A stretch of 64,000 bases of DNA from CALZJC01 sp963781065 (lineage in GTDB: Bacteria > Acidobacteriota > Thermoanaerobaculia > Multivoradales > JAHEKO01). The notes below the pieces were generated by a model that was not told where the DNA came from, searched no databases, and saw only the letters and a program-made list of their open reading frames with translations. The DNA lies in assembly GCA_963781065.1 (NCBI GenBank), contig CAWAET010000008.1, positions 186,001 to 250,000 on the forward strand, read 5' to 3'. Positions 9,333 to 17,137 of this stretch are shown one piece after another; the first letter of the stretch is position 1; each line of letters opens with the position of its first letter. Made by a program: the position numbers and the translations under genes.

Positions 9333-10148
9333 ATGGAGTTCGACCAGTACTCGCCCCCCGAGCCGACGCCGCCGACCGAGCCGCCCACGCGCCGCCCCTG
9401 GTGGCCCTGGGCCGTGGCCCTGCTGGTGATCGTGGCCGGCGTCGCCGCCTATCTGCTGCTGTCGCGCGAAGCGCCGCCGCCACCGCCGACGCTGGCGGCC
9501 CCGGCGCCCGCGGCCGCGGACGAGCCGGCGGCCCAGCCGGCGTCGCGGGTGCTGGACCTGCCGCCGCTCAACGACAGCGACGAGTGGCTGCAGCGGGTGG
9601 TCGCCGAGCTGTCGACCCATCCCGACCTGGCGCGCTGGCTGGTGAGCGACAACCTGGTGCGGCGGTTCACCGCGGCGGTGGACAACATCGCTCGCGGCGA
9701 GAGCCCGCGGCCGCACCTCGGGTTTCTCGATCCGGCCGGGGAGTTCGCCGTGGTCGAGCGGGGCGGCGAGCTCTATGCCGCACCGAGCAGCTACGCCCGC
9801 TACGACCGGATGACCGAAGTCGTCGACTCGATCGACGCCGCCGGCGCGGCCGAGCTCTACCGTCAGCTCGAGCCCCTGCTGCAGGCGGGCTACGCCGACC
9901 TCGGCTACCCCGATCGCAGATTCGACGACGCCCTGGCCGCAGCCATCCGCCATCTGCTGGCAACGCCGCTGCCCGGCGGGCCGCTGCCGCTGGAGCCGGG
10001 GGTGGAGAGCTACGCCTTCGGCGACCCGCGGCTCGAAGGGCTCAGCCCGGCACAGAAGCACCTGCTGCGGGCGGGGCCCGACAACGCCGCCGTCGTTCTC
10101 GACAAGCTGCGCCAGCTCGCCGCCGCCCTGAAGCTCGACGTGGGCTGA
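9333..10148 (+). CDS. DUF3014 membrane-anchored protein
   Basis: The 271-residue protein has a Pro-rich cytoplasmic start, a single transmembrane helix (WPWAVALLVIVAGVAAYLLL, about 26-45), and a Pro/Ala linker. The DUF3014 domain (about 75-265) is recognisable from LPPLNDSDEWLQRVVAEL, LVRRFTAAVDNIARGESPR, YARYDRMTEVVDSIDA, LEPLLQAGYADLGYP, and a C-terminal SPAQKHLLRAGPDNAAVVLDK. The function of the family is unknown. The anchor suggests that the domain sits in the periplasm. It is monocistronic by layout, divergent from the aldo/keto reductase and convergent with the membrane protein at 10173. Confidence 0.85.
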   Translation: MEFDQYSPPEPTPPTEPPTRRPWWPWAVALLVIVAGVAAYLLLSREAPPPPPTLAAPAPAAADEPAAQPASRVLDLPPLNDSDEWLQRVVAELSTHPDLARWLVSDNLVRRFTAAVDNIARGESPRPHLGFLDPAGEFAVVERGGELYAAPSSYARYDRMTEVVDSIDAAGAAELYRQLEPLLQAGYADLGYPDRRFDDALAAAIRHLLATPLPGGPLPLEPGVESYAFGDPRLEGLSPAQKHLLRAGPDNAAVVLDKLRQLAAALKLDVG

Positions 10149-10172
10149 CCGCCCGGGGCGGTAGCTCCTTCC

Positions 10173-10808
10173 CTAGCCGCTACCGTGGACCGGCCGTCCG
10201 GCGCGTCGCAGCCACGCCGTGAGCAGGGCGTCGGTGGGCAGGTAGAGCAGCAGCGGGTAGGCGATCATGCTGACCGCCAGGAAGGCCAGCGGCGGCATCC
10301 AGGTCTGCTCGATGCCGAACGGCGCCCAGAGCCAGTTGATGTTGGCTTCGGGCTGGCCGATCCAGAAGCTCAGCGGCAGCACCAGCCAGCAGATCAGGCA
10401 CTGCAGGCGCCAGCCGCGGCGGTCGTGTCCCAGCCGCCACAAGACCCACAACAGCAGCACCGGAATGAAGACGTGGAACAGCGACATCATCCGGCCGAGC
10501 AGGGGTTGCGTCGCCTCGAACATGTACTCGGTGCCGCCGATGGGATGGAAGCCGGCGACCAGGCGAGTGGTGGCGTCGACGATCCAGGCGAACTGGATCA
10601 CCAGCACCGAGGCCGCCTGCGAGGAGAACAGCAGCGGGCTCTCGAGCCAGACCGCGGCCAGGACGACGAAGTTCGCCACGTCGCACACCCAGAGGAAGTT
10701 GGCCGGCCCTTTGTCGATCCAATAGACCGGCACCCAGAAGACAAACCAGGCGGTATAGCCCAGCTTGAGCCACAGAGGCAGCGCCCGGCGCGCGGACAGA
10801 TCGAGCAC
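10173..10808 (-). CDS. Multi-pass membrane protein of unknown function
   Basis: The protein has 211 residues with about six hydrophobic helices, including LWLKLGYTAWFVFWVPVYW, FVVLAAVWLESPLLFSSQAA, LFHVFIPVLLLWVLWRLG and LAFLAVSMIAYPLLLYLP. The start is set at the GTG at 10808, 14 nt past the stop codon of the TonB receptor gene. The longer frame would lie inside that gene. Polar residues within helices (YWIDKGPANFLWVCDVANF) suggest a channel or enzyme core, but I recognise no family. The tight spacing suggests co-transcription with the receptor. Confidence 0.7.
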   Translation of the reverse strand: MLDLSARRALPLWLKLGYTAWFVFWVPVYWIDKGPANFLWVCDVANFVVLAAVWLESPLLFSSQAASVLVIQFAWIVDATTRLVAGFHPIGGTEYMFEATQPLLGRMMSLFHVFIPVLLLWVLWRLGHDRRGWRLQCLICWLVLPLSFWIGQPEANINWLWAPFGIEQTWMPPLAFLAVSMIAYPLLLYLPTDALLTAWLRRAGRPVHGSG

Positions 10809-10821
10809 GATCTGGTGGAGC

Positions 10822-13065
10822 CTAGAAGCGGAACAGGATCTGGCCGGTGATCTTGCGCTCGATGAGGTCGCCGAAGACGTGCTGCAGAATCTCCTCGTCG
10901 AAGACGTTCTGGACGTTGACCGAGAGCGTCGTCCGGTCCCCGTTGAAGCGCACACCGCCACCCACGCTCACCTGGGTGAAGGAGTCGGTCGGTCCCCAAA
11001 AACCCGGGGTCAGGACGTCGGTCCAGAACGCCTTGTCCTGGTAGTTGGCGTTGCTGCTGAGGTAGAACCGCCCGCTGTCGTAGGAGATCCCGGCGTTGAA
11101 TCGGTTCTCGGGCGGGCTGTTGATGGCGTTGCGCACCGTGCCGTCGGCCAGGACCAACGGAGCGATGCCCGTCACCTCGGGTTCGGCCTGGTAGGAGTAG
11201 TTGAGGAACCAGGAGACGGCGGATGAGGGGCGTCCGGCGAAGGAGACCTCGACCCCCTCGTCGATGATCTTGCCGATGTTGCGGTAGCTGAGCGTCGACG
11301 GCAACAGGCCGTTGGCCTCGGACGGGAAGAGCGGGGTGCCCGTGGCGAGCAGCGCGAGCGGCCAGTTGGAAGGCGGGTTGGTCGACGTGTAGGCGGCAAC
11401 GGTCGTGAAGTCGATGGCGTCCGTGGTCTCGTTGCGGTAGACCGATATGGTGAAGGTGGTGCCGTTGTCGAACTGGCCCACATAGCCGACCTCGAAGGCG
11501 TCGAGGCGTTCCTCGGTCACCAGCGGGTTGCCGAGAGCGTTGACCGGAAACTCGTTGTACAAGGTCGGGAATGGGCCGCAGAGGGTCAGGACGAACTCGC
11601 AGGGCACACCGGGGGGTACCAACCCGGCTTGAACGAGCTGGGCCAGAACCAACTCCGGGAAGATCGGGATGCCTGGCCCGAGGAAGGTCGGCACGCCGGG
11701 CACCGGTCCCACGTCGAAGCTGATCGTGACGTCGAGGAAGTTGTTGATCATCGACGGCGCCCGGAAGGCCCGGTTGAACGAGGCGCGGAAGGTGTGGTGC
11801 GGGGTGGGCGAGATCAGCAGGCTGGTCCGGGGGGAGACCACCGAGCCGATCGGGTCGATGTCGTCGAGGCGGGCGCCGACCAGCCAGCGCACCTTCTCGC
11901 CGATGAGGATCTCGTCCTGCACGAAGACGCCGTACTCGTCGCGGGCGTCGCCCTGGGGCGCGATCGACAGGTCGAACTGATTGGTGCGGGCGGTGCCGCC
12001 GAAGGTCAAGACGTTGCTGTCGCCGAACACCTTGGTGTTGGTGAAGTCCAGGTTGTAGGTGTCGCTGGCGAAGGCGAACTGGATCGGCCGCCCGCTGAGA
12101 TCACGACTCAGCAGGTTCGAGGCGTTGCCGTCCAGCAGGTTGACGAAGAAGGTGGCGCGGGCCGCGCGCTTGGCCCAGTTCACCTTGACCGAGCTCATGC
12201 TGGCGCCCGAGGCGATGGCGAACGGCCCGATGCCGCTGTGCATGATGCCGTCGGTGGCGGCGTAGCCAAGATCGATGCCCCAGGTCGAATCGAGACTCTG
12301 GTCGAAATCGAAGCGCACGTTGGCCTTTGGCTGGGTCGTGCCCTCGTTGCGGAAGTCCGGGTACATCGTGTTGGTGCCGGGAATGAGACCGGTCGGGCGG
12401 TTGAACGGGTCCTGCTCGTAGAAGGCGCCGGAGACCTTGTAGCCGTACCGCTCGTTGGCCCCGGCGTGGGTGATGCTGCCGTAGAGTGTGCCGAAGTCGC
12501 CGCCGCCCGCGGTGACGCTGGTGCCCTGCATCTCGCGCGGCGTCTTGGTGATCAGGTTGATGACGCCGCTCATCGCGTTGGCGCCCCAAACCGCGCTTCC
12601 GGGTCCGCGCACCACCTCGATCTGCTTGAGCTCGTTGGTGTCCATGGGCACGTAGTCCCACATGACGAAGCCGAAGAAGTCCAGGTAGAGGGTGCGGCCG
12701 TCGAGCAGCACCAGCTCGCTGGTCGACAGGCTGCTCGAGGCCGAGCGGCCGGTGATCTGGATGTCGCGGGCGCTGATCTGCGAGACGTTGAGACCCGGCA
12801 CGTTGCGCAGCAGGTCGCCGTAGTCGTCGGCCGGCAGCTCCGCCAGCGTCCGCTCGTCGAGGACCGTGATCGCTGCCGGCACCTCGTTGAGGCGCTGCTC
12901 GTACTTGGAGGCGGTGACCGAGATCACCTCGTCGAACTTGTCCTCCGCCTGGGCGCCTTCCTCCTGCGCCGGCTCTTCTCCCGCGGCCGGTTGGGCGGCA
13001 ACCGGCGCGGCCAGCGGCAGCAGGGCGATCGTTCCGAAGACCAGAAACCGCCAGAACTTGGACAT
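10822..13065 (-). CDS. TonB-dependent outer-membrane receptor
   Basis: The 747-residue receptor has a signal peptide (FLVFGTIALLPLAAPVAAQ) and an acidic linker with DEVISVTAS, which resembles a TonB box. A plug domain occupies about 65-180 (RLNEVPAAITVLDERTL, LLRNVPGLNVSQISARD, VVRGPGSAVWGANAMSGVIN). A beta-barrel runs to a C-terminal Phe (ITGQILFRF), as expected for outer-membrane insertion. The ATG at 13065 has the strong ribosome site GGGGGA. It imports an unidentified ligand by the TonB/ExbBD system. The plug resembles vitamin B12/siderophore or colicin-I receptor types, but the ligand cannot be read from sequence. It is likely in an operon with the membrane protein downstream. Confidence 0.93.
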   Translation of the reverse strand: MSKFWRFLVFGTIALLPLAAPVAAQPAAGEEPAQEEGAQAEDKFDEVISVTASKYEQRLNEVPAAITVLDERTLAELPADDYGDLLRNVPGLNVSQISARDIQITGRSASSSLSTSELVLLDGRTLYLDFFGFVMWDYVPMDTNELKQIEVVRGPGSAVWGANAMSGVINLITKTPREMQGTSVTAGGGDFGTLYGSITHAGANERYGYKVSGAFYEQDPFNRPTGLIPGTNTMYPDFRNEGTTQPKANVRFDFDQSLDSTWGIDLGYAATDGIMHSGIGPFAIASGASMSSVKVNWAKRAARATFFVNLLDGNASNLLSRDLSGRPIQFAFASDTYNLDFTNTKVFGDSNVLTFGGTARTNQFDLSIAPQGDARDEYGVFVQDEILIGEKVRWLVGARLDDIDPIGSVVSPRTSLLISPTPHHTFRASFNRAFRAPSMINNFLDVTISFDVGPVPGVPTFLGPGIPIFPELVLAQLVQAGLVPPGVPCEFVLTLCGPFPTLYNEFPVNALGNPLVTEERLDAFEVGYVGQFDNGTTFTISVYRNETTDAIDFTTVAAYTSTNPPSNWPLALLATGTPLFPSEANGLLPSTLSYRNIGKIIDEGVEVSFAGRPSSAVSWFLNYSYQAEPEVTGIAPLVLADGTVRNAINSPPENRFNAGISYDSGRFYLSSNANYQDKAFWTDVLTPGFWGPTDSFTQVSVGGGVRFNGDRTTLSVNVQNVFDEEILQHVFGDLIERKITGQILFRF

Positions 13066-13203
13066 CACGCGTCCCCCTTTCGGGAAGTCCATGGGTAGCC
13101 TCGGTCGGAGGCCGCGACACATCGTCAAAAACTGCCGCATCCTACCAACAGGCGTTGACGGGCGCCAATAAGCTGCGGCACAGCGTTGGCAGGTCGCCGC
13201 CGG

Positions 13204-13545
13204 TCAGCTCTCGGGGTCCCTTGCCGCCAGCCGGTCGCCCGCCCGGGCCACCGCGCGCAGCTTGTCGAGCTGGCCCAGGCGGAAGCCGGAGTGCACGGCG
13301 ACGACCAGGATCGCGACGGTGAAAACGGCGCGCTCGGTCGGGCCCAGGGTCAGCATCGGCGCGGTGCCGTCGCCCACCAGGAGCAGGACGACGATTGCCG
13401 CCCAGTCGATGGCGACGGCGATCCGGGCCCGCCGGCGGGCGCGCCCCATCGCCTCGGCGCGCCGCTCGGCCGTCGCTTCTTCCTCGCGCGGCAGGCCGGC
13501 GACGTCTTCGTACAGCAGGGACAGGACGGCTCGGGTGCGCCACAT
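13204..13545 (-). CDS. Small membrane protein of unknown function
   Basis: The protein has 113 residues: a charged N-terminal half (EEEATAERRAEAMGRARRRAR) followed by two hydrophobic helices (VAIDWAAIVVLLLVGDG and AVFTVAILVVAVHSGFRLGQL) and a charged tail. It begins 1 nt after the DUF1444-like gene ends, so the two are surely co-transcribed. No family is recognised. Confidence 0.65.
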   Translation of the reverse strand: MWRTRAVLSLLYEDVAGLPREEEATAERRAEAMGRARRRARIAVAIDWAAIVVLLLVGDGTAPMLTLGPTERAVFTVAILVVAVHSGFRLGQLDKLRAVARAGDRLAARDPES

Positions 13546-13546
13546 C

Positions 13547-14393
13547 TCAGCTCTCCCTTCTCAGGCCGGCGCCGGTCACGCGGAAGACCGCCGGCGGCAG
13601 GGGTTCGGTCGGCTCGTCGATCTCGCCGAGGTTCCAGTCGAGGCGCCGCTCGAGGGCGGCCCGGTCGCCGGCGACCAGCAGTCGGCCCGCCGTTGGCGCC
13701 GCGGCGAAGAGCGCCTCGCCGCCGCGCAGAACTTCCGCCAGGAGCAGCAGCCGGGAGGCGCCGCAGCCGTCCTCCGGCGCGATGACCGCGACCTCGCCGC
13801 CGGCGAGCGCGGCGCGCACCGGAGCCTCCTCGAAGCGTTGGCGCAGCACCGCCAGGGCGACGCCGTGAACGTCCCGCGCGTCGATGCCGGCGCCGCGGAG
13901 ATGCTCCTCGGCCAGGTAGGCCGGCCGCGGCTCGCCGTCGACGAGGTAGATCGTCGCCAGGCCGCCGGAATCGGCGGCGGTGTGACGCACCGGCCGCGGC
14001 TCGAGCGACAGCAGCTCCAGCCCCTCGTCGGCCAGCCGCGGCAGGACGCGGGAGCCGTGCCGCTTGAGGTCGAACTCGCCGGCGAACGGTCTGGGGCCGT
14101 GACGGGCGGCGTCGGCCACCGCCAGGAACAGCCGCCGCCGGTCGCGGTCGCCGCGACTCGGCGGCGCGGGTCAGGGCCTTGCCGTCGACGGTCGCGAGCG
14201 GCCCCTCGGCGCCGTCCAGCCGCCAGCGGCCGGGCGCCGCCTCGACCACCGTCAGCCCGGGCCGCTGCTCGGCGAGCAGCGCGGCGAAGCGCCGCCGGCA
14301 CTCCGCCCGGCGGGCGATCGCCCGCCGACGCGAAAGCCAGGCGAGCGCGCCCGCGGCGAGCGCGGCGACGACGGCGATCCAGAGCGGGCCCAT
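13547..14393 (-). CDS. DUF1444-like membrane-anchored protein with a frame break
   Basis: After repair this is a 281-residue protein. The ATG at 14393 begins a transmembrane helix (PLWIAVVAALAAGALAWL) and a short helical region up to TRAAESR. The frame then breaks. RDRRRLFLAVADAARHGPR and everything to the stop codon read in the next frame. Removing one base of the CC at 14151-14152 joins them. The body resembles DUF1444: TIYLVDGEPRPAYLAEEHL, VHGVALAVLRQRFE, and VIAPEDGCGASRLLLLAEVL. The family has no known function; the assignment is moderate. TAGATT lies 8 nt before the ATG. Confidence 0.65.
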
Positions 14394-14401
14394 GGCCGCC
14401 T

Positions 14402-14407
14402 AATCTA
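14402..14407 (-). promoter_or_regulatory. Candidate -10 box (TAGATT) of the DUF1444-like gene
   Basis: TAGATT on the minus strand ends 8 nt before the ATG at 14393. AGGCGG in between could act as a weak ribosome site, so this start is leaderless or nearly so. Confidence 0.35.
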
Positions 14408-14509
14408 CCGCCCGGGCGGCGCCCTGCCGACGGCGCCGGGTGCGGATCCTCGGTGCGGTAGTGGAAGCTCTCGACGGTGCGGCGGCCCAGGACTCGAGCC
14501 CCGGGCTGG

Positions 14510-14515
14510 TACGCT
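14510..14515 (+). promoter_or_regulatory. Candidate -10 box (TACGCT) for a leaderless transcript
   Basis: TACGCT ends 7 nt before the ATG of the M23 peptidase gene. No ribosome site is present. Confidence 0.4.
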
Positions 14516-14522
14516 GCCGTCG

Positions 14523-15383
14523 ATGCGGCGAAACCTCCTGCTCGTGCTGGCGATGTGTGGGCTGGCGCCGCTCGGCGGGCCGGCAATCGTCGCTCAGGAA
14601 GCCATCGCGCCGGCGAGCGGCCCGTCCGGAGACGGCCTGCCCGAGATCGCGCCCGGCGCGCTCGTGCGGTGGCCGGGCGAGGGCGTCGAGCGCTGCGGCA
14701 TGTCGGGCGCCAAGTGGGACCCGCTGGCCGGCGCCTGCTGGTACCCCATCGACCTGCTGGCGCCCGCCGGCTCGCTCGAGCTGGGCCGCTGGCGGGGCGG
14801 CGTGTTCGAGGCCCGCCGGGTGCGGGTGGCCGACTATCCCTACCCGGTGCAGCACATCGAGCTCGCCGACGACTCGCGGGTCGATCTGTCGGCCGAGGAC
14901 CTCGCTCGGGTGGGCCGCGAGAACGGCCTCATCGGCGCCCTCTGGGCGCGCCGCGGCCCGCCGCGGTTCGCCCTGCCGCTGGCGGCGCCGCTCGAGCGGC
15001 TGCCCGCCGGCGGGCGGTTCGGCTCGCGCCGGTTCTTCAACGGCCAGCCGCGCAGCCCGCACTCGGGTGTCGACTACGCCGCCGCCACGGGCAGCGCGGT
15101 GCTGGCGGCGGCCGCCGGCGAAGTGGCCTTGACGGGCGACTTCTTCTTCCCGGGCCGCAGCGTCTTCCTCGATCACGGCGACGGCCTGGTGAGCATGTAC
15201 TTCCATCTCAGCGAGGTCGCCGTCGAGCCCGGTGCCCGGGTCGAGCGCGGCCAGCGGATCGGCCGCGTCGGCCAGACCGGCCGCGCCACCGGCCCGCATC
15301 TGCACTTCGCCGCCCGCTGGCGCGGCGCGCGGATCGACCCGACGCTGCTGCTCGAGCCGGCCGGGGCGGTCGAGATCGAGTAG
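14523..15383 (+). CDS. Exported M23 family metallopeptidase (LytM type)
   Basis: The protein has 286 residues with a signal peptide (LLLVLAMCGLAPLGGPAIVA). The C-terminal M23 domain (about 160-275) holds the zinc ligands H180 and D184 (HSGVDYAA) and H261 (GPHLHFAA), plus H228 in MYFHLS. All residues for a Gly-Gly/peptidoglycan endopeptidase are present, so it is probably active on cell-wall cross-bridges in the periplasm. The N-terminal 120 residues form a beta-rich domain with a Cys pair (CGMSGAKWDPLAGACWYP), also seen in related acidobacterial peptidases. It is convergent with the kinase-fold gene. Confidence 0.92.
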   Translation: MRRNLLLVLAMCGLAPLGGPAIVAQEAIAPASGPSGDGLPEIAPGALVRWPGEGVERCGMSGAKWDPLAGACWYPIDLLAPAGSLELGRWRGGVFEARRVRVADYPYPVQHIELADDSRVDLSAEDLARVGRENGLIGALWARRGPPRFALPLAAPLERLPAGGRFGSRRFFNGQPRSPHSGVDYAAATGSAVLAAAAGEVALTGDFFFPGRSVFLDHGDGLVSMYFHLSEVAVEPGARVERGQRIGRVGQTGRATGPHLHFAARWRGARIDPTLLLEPAGAVEIE

Positions 15384-15522
15384 TGGCGGCACCTCAGCCG
15401 GCCCTGTCCGGCCGCAGCGTCGGACCGCGGCGCGGGCGCTCGCGGGTCAGGTGGACGAAGCGACTGGCAGCGCGGACTGACGGGCCAGCGTGGCAGAGAG
15501 TCGGTGAGCGACCCCGGACCGG

Positions 15523-16348
15523 TCAGGGCAGCAGCACCACCTTCGCGCCGCGCTCGGCGAGCAGCTGGTCGGCGCGCTCGACGATGAGATCGCGCCGCGC
15601 CAGCAGGGCGGCGCGCTGGGCCTTGGTCAGCCAGTGCCCCAGGTTCGCTTCGCAGCTCGGCCGCCGTCAGGCGGCGCAGCCGTCCCAGCGCCGCGGCCGG
15701 GAAGCGCTCCAGGTCGTCCGGCGCGAGCAGCTTCTTGCGGGTCTTGAACGCCCGCGAGTGATCGATCGCCCAGACCCGAAAGCCCTCGCCGACCAGCACG
15801 TTGCCGGTGTTGTTGAAGTCGGTGTCGTGGGTCAGCTGGCGCAACAGCCGGACGGTGTGGATCTGACGGTTCCAGGCCCCGGCGTCGGGGGCCGGGAGGC
15901 CGCGCCGGCGCCGCTCGGTCTCGGTCATCGATCCTTCGACCCAGAGCTGCACCGCGCCCGGCGTGCCGTCGATCTTGCGCGCCACCGTCGGCGGCACCAG
16001 CCCGAGGCCCAGCAGCTTGTCGAGCTCGTAGGCGGCGATCTCGTGCTTCCAGCAGTCGCGAAAGCCGATCTCCACCGGCCCCCCGTCGTGGAAGTTCTTG
16101 ACCGGGGCGTACTCGTCGATCGTCTTCCACACCGCCCGCGCGGTGCGCCCACCGGCGGTCAGCGTGAGCCGCTGCGGGTGGGTGACGCCGGCGCCGACCT
16201 CCTCGGTCCGGGTCACCCGCGCGCTGCGGAGGAACTCCTCGTCAGCCTGGCGATCGACCTGCGGCTCGGCCGCCCCGGCGAGCGCCGCCAGGCCGGCGGC
16301 GAGCCAGCAGGCGTGGCGCCAGGCGGACGGCGGCCGTTGTCGTGCCAC
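15523..16348 (-). CDS. Exported kinase-fold protein (HipA/PI3K/FAM20-like) with a frame break
   Basis: The repaired protein has 274 residues. The GTG at 16348 follows GGGGAGG and starts a signal peptide (CWLAAGLAALAGAA). The body shows the kinase landmarks in order: Lys in ARAVWKTIDEY, Glu in KHEIAAYELDKLLGL, the catalytic-loop candidate HDTDFNNTGNVLV, and the metal-binding Asp in WAIDHSRAF. The pattern DxxxN...D without HRD fits the HipA, PI3/4-kinase and FAM20 branches rather than Hanks kinases. After TAAELR the frame breaks; ANLGHWLTKAQRAALLARRD reads on in the next frame. Removing one base of the TT at 15649-15650 heals it. An exported kinase is unusual. Substrate and activity are unknown. 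Confidence 0.65.
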
Positions 16349-16502
16349 GAAACCTCCCCGAGGTTGGCGACCAATCTACCCGAGGGACCGGGCGGGCGGC
16401 AACCGTGCCGGCGAGCGGATCACTGCTCTTCAACTGTGCGACGTCAACGGCGACGGCATCGCCCTTCGTCCCGTGGCACCTGCGGCACTTCGTGAGGCTC
16501 GC

Positions 16503-17126
16503 CTACGAGGCTGGCACCCGGCGTCGGATCATGTTGGGCTCACCGCGCTCGCTCACCCAGCGGACCCGGCGCACGCTGCCCTGCGAGAGCTCCACCTCCA
16601 CTGCGGCGCTCGAGTCGGGGTTCCGAAAGAGAACGTGCGAGTAGGTCTTGGTGGTGTCCACGCAGCAGCGCAGGAGCGGCTCTGAGATGTAGAGGGACGG
16701 GTCGGTGGCGGCCGGATAAAGATAAAGGGCCCAGCCGGCCCATCCATCTTCCGAGCTCCTTACCCGGCCGATCGCCAGCTGACCGCTCGGGGAGTCGAAG
16801 TAGTGCTCCTGTTCCCACTGGTCCTCGCGAAAACCGGCGCTGACGCCCATCTTCTTGGCAGCCTCTTCCGGCGTGTCGCCGGGCCTCAGCGGGCCGAACG
16901 GCTCGAGGTCGATTAGGTCGTCCACCGTCCGCCCTTTTGCCAGGTTGACCCATACCTCCTCACCGTCCTGACGCGGGTAGTCGGTGATCTCGACCGACTT
17001 GGCCGGACCCACCTCCTCGACCCTGCGCTGCGAGTACAGGCCGTCTGGATCCAGGCCGCAGGTGGCGACCGAGATACACAGCAGCGCGAACACGCTGCCA
17101 CGATGCAGAGACGGGCGCCGACTCAC
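16503..17126 (-). CDS. Putative lipoprotein encoded directly behind the RHS gene
   Basis: The protein has 207 residues, starting from a GTG only 11 nt after the RHS stop codon. The N-terminus has basic residues, a hydrophobic stretch (SVFALLCISVATC) and Cys23 in a lipobox-like position (VATC; Thr at -1 is unusual). The mature part is acidic and soluble, with EVWVNLAKGRTVDDLIDLEP, TPEEAAKKMGVSAGF and DGWAGWALYLYP. I recognise no family. Its position directly behind a polymorphic RHS tip and its visibly lower GC content fit a cognate partner such as an immunity protein, but this is inference from context. Confidence 0.6.
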   Translation of the reverse strand: MSRRPSLHRGSVFALLCISVATCGLDPDGLYSQRRVEEVGPAKSVEITDYPRQDGEEVWVNLAKGRTVDDLIDLEPFGPLRPGDTPEEAAKKMGVSAGFREDQWEQEHYFDSPSGQLAIGRVRSSEDGWAGWALYLYPAATDPSLYISEPLLRCCVDTTKTYSHVLFRNPDSSAAVEVELSQGSVRRVRWVSERGEPNMIRRRVPAS

Positions 17127-17137
17127 CGCGACGAGCC

